Source: Amycolatopsis sp. FDAARGOS 1241 | GTDB taxonomy: Bacteria; Actinomycetota; Actinomycetes; Mycobacteriales; Pseudonocardiaceae | Assembly (NCBI RefSeq): GCF_016889705.1 | Contig: NZ_CP069526.1 | Span: 2,542,001-2,606,000 of the forward strand | Direction: 5' to 3' | Length of the DNA stretch: 64,000 nucleotides | In this document: one piece after another, positions 52,900 to 61,862 of the stretch | Layout of the letters: every line of letters begins with the position of its first letter | Numbering within the stretch: position 1 is the first letter of the stretch | The notes under the pieces: model-generated | What the model saw: the letters and a program-made list of their open reading frames with translations, nothing else | What the model was told of the DNA's origin: nothing | The model's database searches: none | Translations under genes and position numbers: made by a program

Positions 52900-54297
52900 T
52901 CAGGCCGATCCGAGTGGTCCGTCGGTGACGGTGGCGAGCAAGGCAATGGCCTCGTCGATGGCGTGTGGCGCGATGTTGCCGTAGCCGATCACTACACCGC
53001 GCGGGTTCGCGTCAGGGTTGAGCTGGTAGCGGGTGATGGAGTCGAACGCGATCCCGAGGGCTCGGGCGCGCGCGGTCAACTGATCGGGGTGGGTGTCGTC
53101 GAGTTGGGTGGCGAGGGTCTGGACACCGGCAGGTGTCCCGGTGAGCTGCAGGGGCACGCCATGGCGGGTGATGGCCTGTTCAAGTGCTTGCCGAGCGGTT
53201 CGGTAGCGGGTCCGGGCGGCGCGGATGTGCCGGTCGTAATCGCCGGCTTCGACGAGATGGGCGAGAGCGAGCTGATCGAGAGTCGGACTGCCGTGATCGG
53301 CGAGGAACTTGTTCGGCAGCAGCTCGGCGTGCAGCCCGGCCGGGGTGACCAGCCAGCCCAAACGGACCGCGGGGGCCAGACTCTTGCTGGTGGATCCGAG
53401 GTAGACGACACGGTCGGGCGCACGGCCTTGCAGGCAGCCCACAGCGCGTCGATCGAAGCGGAACTCCCCGTCGTAGTCGTCCTCGACGACGATCGCGCCG
53501 CATCGCCCGGCCCATGCCAGCACCGCCTCCCGGCGGGCGGGCGCCATGATCGCACCGGTGGGGAACTGGTGAGCCGGGGTGGTCAGTACCGCGTCGACGC
53601 CCTGTTCGGGTAGCCGATCCACGAGGATGCCGTCGGCATCGACCGGGACGGGCAGGACAGCCAGACCAGCCTGGCGCAGGATCGGTGCACGGTGAGGCAA
53701 TCCAGGGTCCTCGAGTGCGACGGTCCGGGCACCTCGGGCATGGAGGGTCTGGGCGAGCAGGTGGAGACCTTGAGTAAAGCCGGCACAGATCAACAGCCGC
53801 TGTGGGTCGGCGTCCACGCCGCGGACCCGGCGGAGGTATGCGGCCAGCACTTGGCGCAGTTGGGGATGCCCGGCGGGGTCGGGGTACGCCAGATCGGAAT
53901 CCGCCGCGGCACCCAATGCGGCCGTCCACGCGCGCCGCCAGAGTGAACGAGGGAACGCCGACAGCGCCGGAATGCCCGGACGCATGTCCCATCGAGCCGG
54001 GGGCTCGGCCGGCTGGAGTGCAGCAGGCACACCGGCCGCCGGCGGCAGCGGCAGGTCGGACACGCAGGTGCCAGAGCCTGGCCGGCTGACCAGATAGCCC
54101 TCGGCAGTCAACTGCGTGTAGACCTCGACGACCAGACGCCGCGAGACTCCAAGGTCGCCGGCCAATACACGGCTGGCCGGCAACCGCTGGCCGGCCGCGA
54201 GCCGACCACCACGCACCGCGTCGCGCAGGGCGCTTTCGAGCTGAACCCGACGAGGCCGTCCGGGCTGCAGCGGTTCGATCGGCAGTAAGAGTTCCAT
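52900..54297 (-). CDS. MocR/PdxR-type regulator (GntR DNA-binding plus aminotransferase domain)
   Basis: A 465-residue fusion: an N-terminal GntR winged helix (VQLESALRDAVRGGRLAAGQ then GVSRRLVVEVYTQLTAEGYL) and a class I aminotransferase domain with the PLP lysine in YLGSTSKSLAPAVRLGW. Such regulators often activate pyridoxine or GABA genes or control neighbouring operons. ATG 54297 (MELLLPIEP) is preferred over a start 15 codons upstream because it fits the family. Divergent from the GNAT/PNPOx/MDR operon, which includes a flavin/PLP-oxidase-like gene, a likely target. Confidence 0.92.
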   Translation of the reverse strand: MELLLPIEPLQPGRPRRVQLESALRDAVRGGRLAAGQRLPASRVLAGDLGVSRRLVVEVYTQLTAEGYLVSRPGSGTCVSDLPLPPAAGVPAALQPAEPPARWDMRPGIPALSAFPRSLWRRAWTAALGAAADSDLAYPDPAGHPQLRQVLAAYLRRVRGVDADPQRLLICAGFTQGLHLLAQTLHARGARTVALEDPGLPHRAPILRQAGLAVLPVPVDADGILVDRLPEQGVDAVLTTPAHQFPTGAIMAPARREAVLAWAGRCGAIVVEDDYDGEFRFDRRAVGCLQGRAPDRVVYLGSTSKSLAPAVRLGWLVTPAGLHAELLPNKFLADHGSPTLDQLALAHLVEAGDYDRHIRAARTRYRTARQALEQAITRHGVPLQLTGTPAGVQTLATQLDDTHPDQLTARARALGIAFDSITRYQLNPDANPRGVVIGYGNIAPHAIDEAIALLATVTDGPLGSA

Positions 54298-54370
54298 TCC
54301 AGAAGTGGTACCCGTTTCTTTCCGGTATTTGGACTCCATCACGGGTCCACATTGGAGCTAGTGTAGTTGC
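54298..54370. promoter_or_regulatory. intergenic promoter region of the MocR regulon
   Basis: 73 bp between the divergent regulator and the operon. It contains TGGACTCCATCACGGGTCCA, whose arms match the TGGAC/GTCCA pattern but with 10 instead of 6 spacer bases, so it is not counted with the 16-bp sites. It may be the MocR operator. Confidence 0.4.
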
Positions 54371-54874
54371 ATGGAAGCAACCGCGGCGCGCGCAGGTAGC
54401 TCGCCGGTGCAAGTCCGTGAGCTGGAACACCCGGAAGCCGATGATCAGGTTGTGGCGCTGCTGGCACATCTGCGGCCAGACACCGCCGATCGGGCCGGAG
54501 CCGTCGCGGCGTCGGTGGCGCAAGGAGTTCGATATCTGGGTGCGTTCGACGAAGCCGGGAGGCTCGCGGGTCTGGCCGGTTGGCGAGTCATGTCGACCAC
54601 AAGGGGACGGGTTCTCTACGTCGACGACCTCGTGAGTGATCCGAGGATGCGACGCAGGGGCGCAGGTCGCGCGTTGCTCGCTTGGCTCGAGCGGGCGGGT
54701 GCCGCCAGAGGCTGTCGAACACTCGAGCTGGACTCGGGTGTGACGCGAAACGACGCCCATCGATTCTACGCCCAGGCCGGCCTGTCCATCAGCGCTTTTC
54801 ACTTCTCCAGGCCGCTCGCGGGCGGTTGGGGCATATTCGAAATTGAGAGGAGCGGGGAGCATGATCGACGCTGA
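54371..54874 (+). CDS. GNAT family N-acetyltransferase
   Basis: A 167-residue GNAT protein with the acetyl-CoA loop RMRRRGAGRALLAWLERAG after LYVDDLVSDP, and the C-terminal motif LELDSGVTRNDAHRFYAQAG that is typical of small actinobacterial GNATs. Substrate unknown. It is the first gene of an operon of three; the next start overlaps its end by 14 bp. Confidence 0.88.
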   Translation: MEATAARAGSSPVQVRELEHPEADDQVVALLAHLRPDTADRAGAVAASVAQGVRYLGAFDEAGRLAGLAGWRVMSTTRGRVLYVDDLVSDPRMRRRGAGRALLAWLERAGAARGCRTLELDSGVTRNDAHRFYAQAGLSISAFHFSRPLAGGWGIFEIERSGEHDRR

Positions 54875-55331
54875 TATGCGGTTGATTGTGGAGGCTGCGA
54901 AGCTTACTTTTGTTGCGACGGTTCGGCCGGATGGCTCGCCCAGCTTGTCGCCGAAGGCGTCGGCGCGGGTGTATGACGATGAGCACATCGCGTTCATGAA
55001 CATCGCCTCGCCCGGGACGGTCGCGAACCTGACCGCGGACCCGCGTGTGGAGATGAATGCGGTGGACATCTTCCGGCGTCGGGGCTATCGGTTCACCGGA
55101 ACGGCGACGATTCATGGTGGTGAAACGCCGGTTTACCAGTGGCTGCACGGCTGGCTGGGTGAGGTGAACGGGCCGGGTTACCCCGCGCACGAGGCGGTTT
55201 TGGTCCATGTCGATCGTGTCGAGCCGATCATGTCGCCCGCGTATGCCTTCGGTGGTGCCGAGGAAACCGCTCTGATGGCCGAGTGGTCCACCAAATACGG
55301 GGTTGTTCCCGGTGAAACGGAGAAAATGTGA
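54861..55331 (+). CDS. pyridoxamine 5'-phosphate oxidase-like FMN-binding protein
   Basis: A 156-residue split-barrel flavoprotein of the PNPOx-like family: KLTFVATVRPDGSPSLSPKA, then EHIAFMNIASPGTVANLTAD (FMN-phosphate contacts) and YRFTGTATIHGGETPVYQWL. Members reduce F420-, FMN- or heme-related substrates. GGGGAGC gives its ribosome-binding site. It overlaps the GNAT gene at 5' and the MDR gene at 3' (TGATG), so the three are translated as a coupled unit. Confidence 0.9.
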   Translation: MIDADMRLIVEAAKLTFVATVRPDGSPSLSPKASARVYDDEHIAFMNIASPGTVANLTADPRVEMNAVDIFRRRGYRFTGTATIHGGETPVYQWLHGWLGEVNGPGYPAHEAVLVHVDRVEPIMSPAYAFGGAEETALMAEWSTKYGVVPGETEKM

Positions 55332-56269
55332 TGCGTGCCGCGGGAGTGCGTGAAATCGGTGGCGGGGTCGAGGTGCTGGAGCTGTCCGAGCCGGATGGTC
55401 CGGGTCCGGGCGAGGTGGTGATCGAGGTTGCGGCGGCGGGTGTCGGCAACTGGGACGACATCGTCCGAGCTGGTGCGTGGAATGTCGGGTTGAGACCGCC
55501 GATGGCACTGGGGGTGGAAGTCGCGGGCACGGTGATCGCGGTCGGTTCCCGGGTCAGGGACTTGCGGGTCGGCGACGCGGTGCTCGGTCATCCGCTTCCC
55601 CTGCGTCACCAGGGTTGCTGGGCGGAGCGTGTGGTCGTCGACGCGGGGCTGGTGGTGGTGAAGCCTCGGGGGGTGTCGTGGGAGACGGCGGCGGCGTTTT
55701 CGGTGCCTGCGCTGACTGCGGAGCAGGTTCTTGCCGAGTCGCTCACGGTCGCCGAGGACGAGACGCTGCTGGTCCACGGTGGCGGTAGCACGACCGGGGG
55801 GTTGGTGGTGCAGCTGGCCGCCGGGCGGGGGGTCCGGGTGGTCGCTACGGCCGGGCCGTCGAGCGCGGGGCGGGTCGCGCGGGCCGGGGCGGCCGAGGTC
55901 GTCGACTACCACGACAGCCGGTGGCCCGATCGGGTCCGTGAACTGACCGGCGGCGTCGGGGTCGACGCCGCCGTCAACGCGGTCCCCGCAGGTAGCGCCG
56001 AGGCCATGGTGGCTGTGCGGGAGGGGGGCCGGATGGCGACCATCACCGGCGACCCGCCGGCGGCCGAGCGTGGTATCAGCGTTGCCGACGTCTACGTGCG
56101 CCCGGACCCCGCCCAGCTCGCGCAGCTTTGCGGGCTGCTGGCCGAGGGCCGGCTGACCCTGTCGGTCGGCACCGTACTGCCGCTGGCCGAGGCGGCGACC
56201 GCGCTCGAGCGCGCTGTTTCGGGCAACAAGGGCGGTCCGGTCGTGCTCCACGTCGGGACCGGGGCGTAG
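55331..56269 (+). CDS. NADP-dependent oxidoreductase, MDR family (distant copy)
   Basis: A 312-residue quinone-oxidoreductase-like MDR: EIGGGVEVLELSEPDGPGPG, VEVAGTVIAVGSRVRDLRVG, NADP loop LLVHGGGSTTGGLVVQLAAG and DAAVNAVPAGSAEAMVAV. It is not one of the three close paralogues; identity is limited to the fold. Its start overlaps the preceding stop. In an operon with PNPOx-like and GNAT genes, opposite a MocR regulator. No TGGAC operator upstream. Confidence 0.9.
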   Translation: MRAAGVREIGGGVEVLELSEPDGPGPGEVVIEVAAAGVGNWDDIVRAGAWNVGLRPPMALGVEVAGTVIAVGSRVRDLRVGDAVLGHPLPLRHQGCWAERVVVDAGLVVVKPRGVSWETAAAFSVPALTAEQVLAESLTVAEDETLLVHGGGSTTGGLVVQLAAGRGVRVVATAGPSSAGRVARAGAAEVVDYHDSRWPDRVRELTGGVGVDAAVNAVPAGSAEAMVAVREGGRMATITGDPPAAERGISVADVYVRPDPAQLAQLCGLLAEGRLTLSVGTVLPLAEAATALERAVSGNKGGPVVLHVGTGA

Positions 56270-56637
56270 CGGGAACTGAGCCCATCCGGTCCTCGGGCAT
56301 CGGTGGCCGGCGCGGGCGCGCGACACGATGCGCGCCCGGCGCCGGCCCGCTCGCTTCCCGGCCGCCCGGCGGAGTGAAACCATCCGTATGAGAATGACCA
56401 ATGCCGGGAAGACCGGAAATTCGCACGTCCATTCCTCTGCTCGTTCCGGACCGTCTACCTGCTTGTCGGCTACCCACGCCGGCTCGTCCTCGACCAGCGT
56501 CCGGCGATCGGTCAGCTCCTTGAACCAGTTCCCGCGCCACACGCGGAACCTGCTCCCGACGATCCCACCGCCTGACCATGCTCCATCCGCTGGTGACACG
56601 ATCGTTCCCAGCACGCCGATCACGGGATTGTGGACCA
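56270..56637. other. intergenic region
   Basis: 368 bp with no gene or repeat of note; it should hold the terminator of the preceding operon and the promoter of the methyltransferase gene. Confidence 0.35.
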
Positions 56638-57468
56638 GTGAAAAATGATCTTGTGTCTGAACCGGACGATTACGCGCTGGGCCGGTCCGCAGCCGAGACC
56701 GAGCGGCTGCGCTTGCAAGCCGAGATCTACGGGTCGCACACCGCGTTCCTGCTGACCCGGGCCGGTATCGCGCCCAGGATGCGGGTGCTCGATGTCGGTT
56801 GTGGCGCGGGCGACGTGACCATGCAGCTGGCCCGGCTGGTCGGGCCGGACGGCGAGGTGATCGGTGTTGATGTCGACCCGGCCGTGCTTGCGGTGGCCCA
56901 AGCCCGGGTGGCCGATGCGGGGCTGGCCAACGTGTCATTCATCGAGGCGCGGCTGCCGGCTGTGCCGCTGGACGAGCAGGTGGACGCGTTGGTCGGTCGA
57001 CTGATCCTCACCCATCTCAAGGAACCGGCGCCGACCGTGCGTGTGCTCGCCAAACTGGTCCGCTCCGGCGGGATCGTGACCTTCCAGGATTTTGTCAGCA
57101 CTCGCACTCGAACCGTACCTCCGTGCCCGATCGCGACCCGGACCATCGACTTGATCGCGGCAGCGGCAGGCGCGGTCACCATGAACATCAACTTCGGAGA
57201 GCGCATCCCTTCGATCCTGAGCGATGCCGGCCTGGCGGTCGTGGGCGCGGCCGCAGCCACCGCGGCCGGTCCCGCGGACTCACTGACGCCGCGCTATATC
57301 GCGGAACTCGCTCGCAGCATGCTGCCCGTGATCACCGCGCACGGCCTGGCCACCGAGGACGAGGTGGACGTCGGCACCCTCGCGAAGCGAATAGCCGAGG
57401 AGATGACCGAAGCGGGCGCCATGTTTTGGCTGCCGGACCTTGCTGCCGCGTGGGCACGCGTCCCGTAG
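56638..57468 (+). CDS. class I SAM-dependent methyltransferase
   Basis: A 276-residue methyltransferase with motif I VLDVGCGAGDVTMQLARL, motif II EVIGVDVDPAVLAVAQARV and the post-motif block ANVSFIEARLPAVPLDEQVD. The C-terminal part forms a helical cap, as in ubiquinone/menaquinone-type and small-molecule methyltransferases. Substrate unknown. I chose GTG 56638 because it gives a plausible N-terminus; GTG 56653 is possible. Confidence 0.85.
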   Translation: MKNDLVSEPDDYALGRSAAETERLRLQAEIYGSHTAFLLTRAGIAPRMRVLDVGCGAGDVTMQLARLVGPDGEVIGVDVDPAVLAVAQARVADAGLANVSFIEARLPAVPLDEQVDALVGRLILTHLKEPAPTVRVLAKLVRSGGIVTFQDFVSTRTRTVPPCPIATRTIDLIAAAAGAVTMNINFGERIPSILSDAGLAVVGAAAATAAGPADSLTPRYIAELARSMLPVITAHGLATEDEVDVGTLAKRIAEEMTEAGAMFWLPDLAAAWARVP

Positions 57469-57665
57469 TGGCGCCTGCGAGCACGGCCCGGCCAGCCGAC
57501 GCTCCACAGGATCGTGGTCCTCAAAAGGGAACACCGCTGTGGCCGGTTGAGACGCTGCGCGCGGGAATCGCCTGCGCAGCGGGGCGCAGATCCGGACCGG
57601 GTCGTGGACTCGCTGATCAGCCGGCGGGTCGACTCCCGACGTGATGACGGCTCGCTGCGCAGGGA

Positions 57666-58672
57666 TCAGGGAGGGTCTGTTCGGCCGGTGAGCTCGGCGC
57701 GCGCCTGGGCAAACAGCGTCGTGCGGTCGTTCCCGAACGTCACCTCCGCCGCCGAGAGCGTGCGGCCCACGGCGGCGAGGGAGTCGGCCTCCGTCGCGCC
57801 GAAGATCGCCGGGAACGCCATGGCCTGCTGCACCGCATTGTCGTGGCGGCCGTCCGGGGTCCGGACCAGCTTGTGTGGCACCGCCGGATCGGACAGCAGG
57901 CGGTGCCGGGCCGGGCGTCAGTCGTCGAGCGGCGGGGGCAGCGCGCGGCCGGCGTCGAGGGCGCGCAGGCCGTCGGCGATCCAGTCGACGGTGTCCAGCC
58001 CGTGTGCTCGAACGCCCGGCGTGCCACCCAGCGGGCCGGCGCCCGCCGGGCCCCGGGTGGGGCCGCCAGCACGTCGGCGACCAGGTCGCGGTCCTTCTTC
58101 GCGAACTCCCGCAGGAAACCCCGCGGCAGCGCGAGGATTCGCTCGTCCGGGAGCACCCCGCCCCATTCCCCATTACCCGCTCGTGCTCGGCCTTCGCGCG
58201 CGCTCGTTTCTCGGCTCGTCGGCCTGCTTCCTCGGCCTCGGCCAGCTCCTCGGGCGTCGGCGGGGGAGGCAGCTTCCGCGTGACGTCGTGCCAGTACACG
58301 GCGATCGCGACTGGTCTGCCGGTCGATCGCGTCGGGTGCCGGCGGCGCGGGCCAGAACTGCAGCAGGTAGCGGTCCCGCTCGGGCTCGCCGTCGAGCCGG
58401 GTGTCGCGTTCGCGGCCGGCGTCCATCTCTTCCGCGCCTTCGCCGGGCGGCTCGGTCTCGTGCACCTCGAGCGTGAACCCGACGTTGCCGGTGTGCAGCC
58501 CGGTGCGCAAGAAGAGGGTCCCACGCACGGCGGCGCCACACAGCCCGTTCCGCTGCCCGGCGAGGCACGCCGACACGTGGCCGTCAACGGGCTACCCGCC
58601 CTCGGTGTGGACGTAACACTGTCCATAGTAGACGTAGAGATCGCCTTGCATCACGCTTCGCATGCCGGCCAT
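57666..58672 (-). pseudogene. decayed gene of an uncharacterised actinobacterial family
   Basis: Pieces in three frames line up as one protein: MRSVMQGDLYVYYGQCYVHT at the start, then ACLAGQRNGLCGAAVRGTLF and LHTGNVGFTLEVHE, a middle RYLLQFWPAPPAPDAIDRQT, then LPDERILALPRGFLREFAKK, LDTVDWIADGLRALDAGRAL and, after an in-frame stop at 57917, HKLVRTPDGRHDNAVQQAMA. I recall this as a widespread hypothetical family without known function. At least two frame changes and two stops inside make it non-functional. Confidence 0.6.
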
Positions 58673-59293
58673 GATGGCAGGGGACACCGACAGTTTTCGT
58701 TCATCACCCTCGTCCGCTATCCCGCCGGCGCCGATGGGCAGGATCGCCGGGACAGGCACGTGCTGGGCGAGAGAGGCCACAGATGCCCGAGATCGGCGCT
58801 CGAGACAGCCTGTGCGGAGCCCGTCGGCTCGCGCAGCGGTACCGGATCCGGGCGAACCGGTGTGGTCGACCCCGACCTGCTCGACGCGGTGGTCAGCACC
58901 GTGCGGGCGGCAGCGCAGACGACGATCGCCCCTGAGGTGAAATCCCATTACTTCCCTCTGCGAGTCGGACACCGCGGGGCGGCCGGGTCACCGGTGTGGA
59001 TCCGGCCGGTCACACCAGGTGGTGGCGCACGTCGACCGGGTGTGGGTCTGCGCCTGAACGCGTCGGCCGCCAGGGTGGAGCAATCGGAACACAGCCCGGA
59101 CCACCGTCGCGATGAGCAAGGGGCACGAGTGCCATTGTGCGCAAGGATCGTGCCAGTCGTTCATTTGGTGAAGACCGCCTGAGTAAATTCGGGAACCGTA
59201 TTCGGGCAAAGTCAGAAGAAGGCGCGCGGAAATCGGCACTCCGGGTACTCTCCACCGCGGTCGAATCGCCGTGAGTTCTCGAGGAGTGAAGAA
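58673..59293. other. 620-bp region, no gene supported
   Basis: Open frames are present on both strands but lack start signals and family resemblance. The promoter of the secreted hydrolase should lie at the right end. Confidence 0.4.
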
Positions 59294-60124
59294 ATGCGCA
59301 CACGTACCGGGCTGACCCAGGCCGCGTCGGTGACGGCTGTGCTGGCGGCCGCCGCGGTGTTCGCCGCCGTGCCGTCGTCGGCGGCGTCGCGGGAGCCGGC
59401 GCGGAAGGACAAGGGAACATCCAAGCCGACGATCGTGCTGGTGCACGGGGCGTTCGCGGATTCGTCGAGCTGGAACGGGGCGATCGAGCGGCTGCAGCGG
59501 CGTGGCTACTCGGTGATCGCGGCGGCCAACCCGCTGCGCGGGGTCGCGTCGGACGGGGCGTACGTCAAGACAGTCGTGGACAGCGTGGACGGCCCGGTGG
59601 TGCTGGTCGGGCACTCCTACGGCGGCTCGGTGATCAGCGCCGCCGCGGTGGACGACCCGAAGGTGAAGGCGCTGGTCTACATCGCGGGCTTCATCCCGGA
59701 CCAGGGCGAGTCGGCGGCCGCGCTCTCGGCGAAGTTCCCGGGCAGCACGCTCGGCGACACGCTCCGGGAAGTCGCCCTGCCGGGCGGGGAAACCGACCTC
59801 TACGTGAAGCAGGACTTGTTCCGGCAGCAGTTCGCCGCCGACGTCCCGCTGCCCCAGGCCCGGCTGATGGCCGCCGGGCAGCGCCCGATCACCGCCGAGG
59901 CGCTCAACGAGGCTTCCGGCGTGCCCGGGTGGCGGGGCGTTCCCGTGTGGAGCTTGATCCCGACGGCGGACAAGAACATCCCGGCGGCCGCCCAGGAGTG
60001 GATGGCCGAACGCGCCCGCGCCCACACCGTCGTGGTCCCGGAGGCGTCGCACGCGGTGCTGGTCTCGCGGCCGGACGAGGTCGCCGACATCATCCTCAGG
60101 GCCGCCGAAGCCGTCGTCGACTGA
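59294..60124 (+). CDS. secreted alpha/beta hydrolase
   Basis: A 276-residue exported esterase-like protein. Residues 1-31 form a signal peptide (two Arg, hydrophobic core VTAVLAAAAVFAAV, AXA-type cut before SREP). The fold has HGAFADSSSWNGAIERLQRR, the nucleophile elbow VLVGHSYGGSVISAAA (catalytic Ser in GHSYGG) and a catalytic His near EASHAVLVSRPDEVADI. It resembles signal-peptide-bearing alpha/beta hydrolases that act on esters or lactones. GAGGAGTGAAGAA precedes the ATG. Confidence 0.92.
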   Translation: MRTRTGLTQAASVTAVLAAAAVFAAVPSSAASREPARKDKGTSKPTIVLVHGAFADSSSWNGAIERLQRRGYSVIAAANPLRGVASDGAYVKTVVDSVDGPVVLVGHSYGGSVISAAAVDDPKVKALVYIAGFIPDQGESAAALSAKFPGSTLGDTLREVALPGGETDLYVKQDLFRQQFAADVPLPQARLMAAGQRPITAEALNEASGVPGWRGVPVWSLIPTADKNIPAAAQEWMAERARAHTVVVPEASHAVLVSRPDEVADIILRAAEAVVD

Positions 60125-60335
60125 CACCCGGTGCGTCCGGTTTGATCGCTGCCCACGGCACACCCACCGTCTACTTGCGACAGAGATGAACAGCTCATCC
60201 GACCGCCGGATCATCTTGTGGGGTGCGGTCGTGCGGGTGACGGCGCTGAAAAGTCTCGAGCGACGGTGAATGACGTTCGCCTCGAGGGTTTTCGAGTTCG
60301 TCCAGAGCGGCGATCGCGAGGTCGGGCGCGGTGAT

Positions 60336-60884
60336 TCACGAGTCGCCGTTCTCGTCCGTGAGGAGCGTGGTCCGGCCGCGCCGGTAAGCGCCGGTGCGTG
60401 CGCCCGGCTCGAGCACCGCGGGTGGGCTCAAGTACGTCCAGCCCCCGTAGCGGTGGTCCCGGCAGGCGTGGAACTGATCGAGGCTCGCCTGGGCGATGGT
60501 CTTCCAGGCTTCGGGAATGCGGTTCGGGTCGTCGAGCACGATCCGGTCGGGATCGTCGGGACAGCGCAGTGGTGCTGAGCCGCCGATCACCAGCACGCGG
60601 GTGCCGGACCGGGCCGTGGCGTCGAGGAAGCCTCGGCTGAGCGGCGCGAGCCGGTGCTCCTCCCCGGCGGCGAGTCGGATGGTCAAGACGTCGGCGTCGG
60701 CGCAGGCGAGCACCGGGCCGAGGCTCCCCGCTTCGGCAACGTCCAGAGCGCGCACGGTGGGCCGGCCACTGCTCGCGGCCTGCGGGCGCCGGGAGAGCGC
60801 GGTGACGACGTGTCCGCGGGTGAGGGCCTCCGTCACGATGGCGCTGCCGGCGATGCCGGTCGCGCCGAAGACGGCGATTCTCAT
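60336..60884 (-). CDS. NAD(P)H-binding (NmrA/atypical SDR) protein with premature stop
   Basis: The 182-residue frame has the N-terminal cofactor loop RIAVFGATGIAGSAIVTEAL and the fold through VLEPGARTGAYRRGRTTLL, ending LTDENGDS. The DNA past the stop continues in frame with ITAPDLAIAALDELENPR, the normal C-terminal helix of this family, so the TGA probably replaces an Arg codon (CGA). The ATG overlaps the stop of the EamA gene by four bases, so the two are coupled. The protein is probably truncated or inactive. Confidence 0.75.
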   Translation of the reverse strand: MRIAVFGATGIAGSAIVTEALTRGHVVTALSRRPQAASSGRPTVRALDVAEAGSLGPVLACADADVLTIRLAAGEEHRLAPLSRGFLDATARSGTRVLVIGGSAPLRCPDDPDRIVLDDPNRIPEAWKTIAQASLDQFHACRDHRYGGWTYLSPPAVLEPGARTGAYRRGRTTLLTDENGDS

Positions 60885-61816
60885 GACAGGGTGTTTTTCT
60901 TCTTCTTCGAGGCCAGCTGGCCGGCGACCATCGCGGTGAGCGCGAAGGCGAAGCCGGCGAGTCGGACGAGCGTGAGCGCCTCTCCGGCGATGGCGGCACC
61001 GAGAATCGCCGCGACGAGCGGCGACAACAGCCCGAGCAGTGCGGTGCCGGTGACGGGCAGGCGACGGATGCCGGCGAACCAGAACCCGTAGGTCAGCAGC
61101 CCGCCGATCAGGCCGAGCCACAGGTATCCGGCCACGGCCTGCCCGTCGATGCCCTCGGGGACGCCGTCGATGGCCAGCGCCGGGACGAGGAGCACGAGGC
61201 CGGCGGTGGTGAGCTGCCGGCCCGCCAAGCCGAACGCGCTGACGCCTTCGGGGCGCCCCCAGCGTTTCGTGAGAACGACACCGGTGGCCATCGACGCCGC
61301 CCCGCCCAGGCCGGCGAGAACACCGAGGGGGTCGAGGCCCGCGTCGGGACCGAGCACGACCAGCGCGACGCCGAGCACGCCGACGACGCCCCACGCCACT
61401 CGCCACGGCGAGAGCCGTTCGTGGAGGATCGCGACGGCGAGGAAAGCGACCACGATCGGCTGAGCCGCGCCCAGGGTCGCCGCGACGCCGCCGGGCAGGT
61501 GCTGGGCGGCGAGGAACAGCAGCGGGAAGAACGCCCCCGTGTTCAGCACTCCCAGCACCGCGCTCTTCGACCACCACGAACCGCTCGGCAGGCGGCGTGC
61601 CAGCAGAAGGGCGATCACCCCGGCGGGCAACGACCGCATCAGCGCTGCGAACAAGGGGTGCCCTGGCGGCAGCAGGTGGGTGGTCACGAAGTAGGTCGTG
61701 CCCCCGACGGCGGGCGCGATCGCCGTCAGCGTGGTCCACCCGACTCGCGAGGCCGTCGCAGCCTCGGGCGCGGGAGTGGTGGTAGTGCTCACCCAGCCAT
61801 CGTCAGGCGGAAGCAT
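60881..61816 (-). CDS. EamA/DMT family transporter
   Basis: A 311-residue membrane protein with ten likely helices and two EamA repeats (TTLTAIAPAVGGTTYFVTTH ... LFLAAQHLPGGVAATLGAAQ and VLTKRWGRPEG then GLLTYGFWFAGIRRLPVTGT). It would export a small metabolite or drug. ATG 61816 is preferred; an upstream ATG and an internal GTG 61792 are alternatives. Coupled by ATGA overlap to the NAD(P)H-binding gene and divergent from a broken LysR regulator, which probably once controlled it. Confidence 0.88.
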   Translation of the reverse strand: MLPPDDGWVSTTTTPAPEAATASRVGWTTLTAIAPAVGGTTYFVTTHLLPPGHPLFAALMRSLPAGVIALLLARRLPSGSWWSKSAVLGVLNTGAFFPLLFLAAQHLPGGVAATLGAAQPIVVAFLAVAILHERLSPWRVAWGVVGVLGVALVVLGPDAGLDPLGVLAGLGGAASMATGVVLTKRWGRPEGVSAFGLAGRQLTTAGLVLLVPALAIDGVPEGIDGQAVAGYLWLGLIGGLLTYGFWFAGIRRLPVTGTALLGLLSPLVAAILGAAIAGEALTLVRLAGFAFALTAMVAGQLASKKKKNTLS

Positions 61817-61862
61817 TGATGAGTCGAACACATGGTTTTGCCTCGAAGGATGAACAGTCATC

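Noticed and set aside
54326..54352. TGGAC and GTCCA arms upstream of the MocR gene
   Set aside because: The spacer is 10 rather than 6 bases, so it does not fit the 16-bp operator; more likely part of the MocR control region or chance.
58613..58640. GTCCATAGTAGAC as an operator upstream of the pseudogene
   Set aside because: The arms are in the wrong order and the bases are codons of the pseudogene start (DLYVYYGQ).
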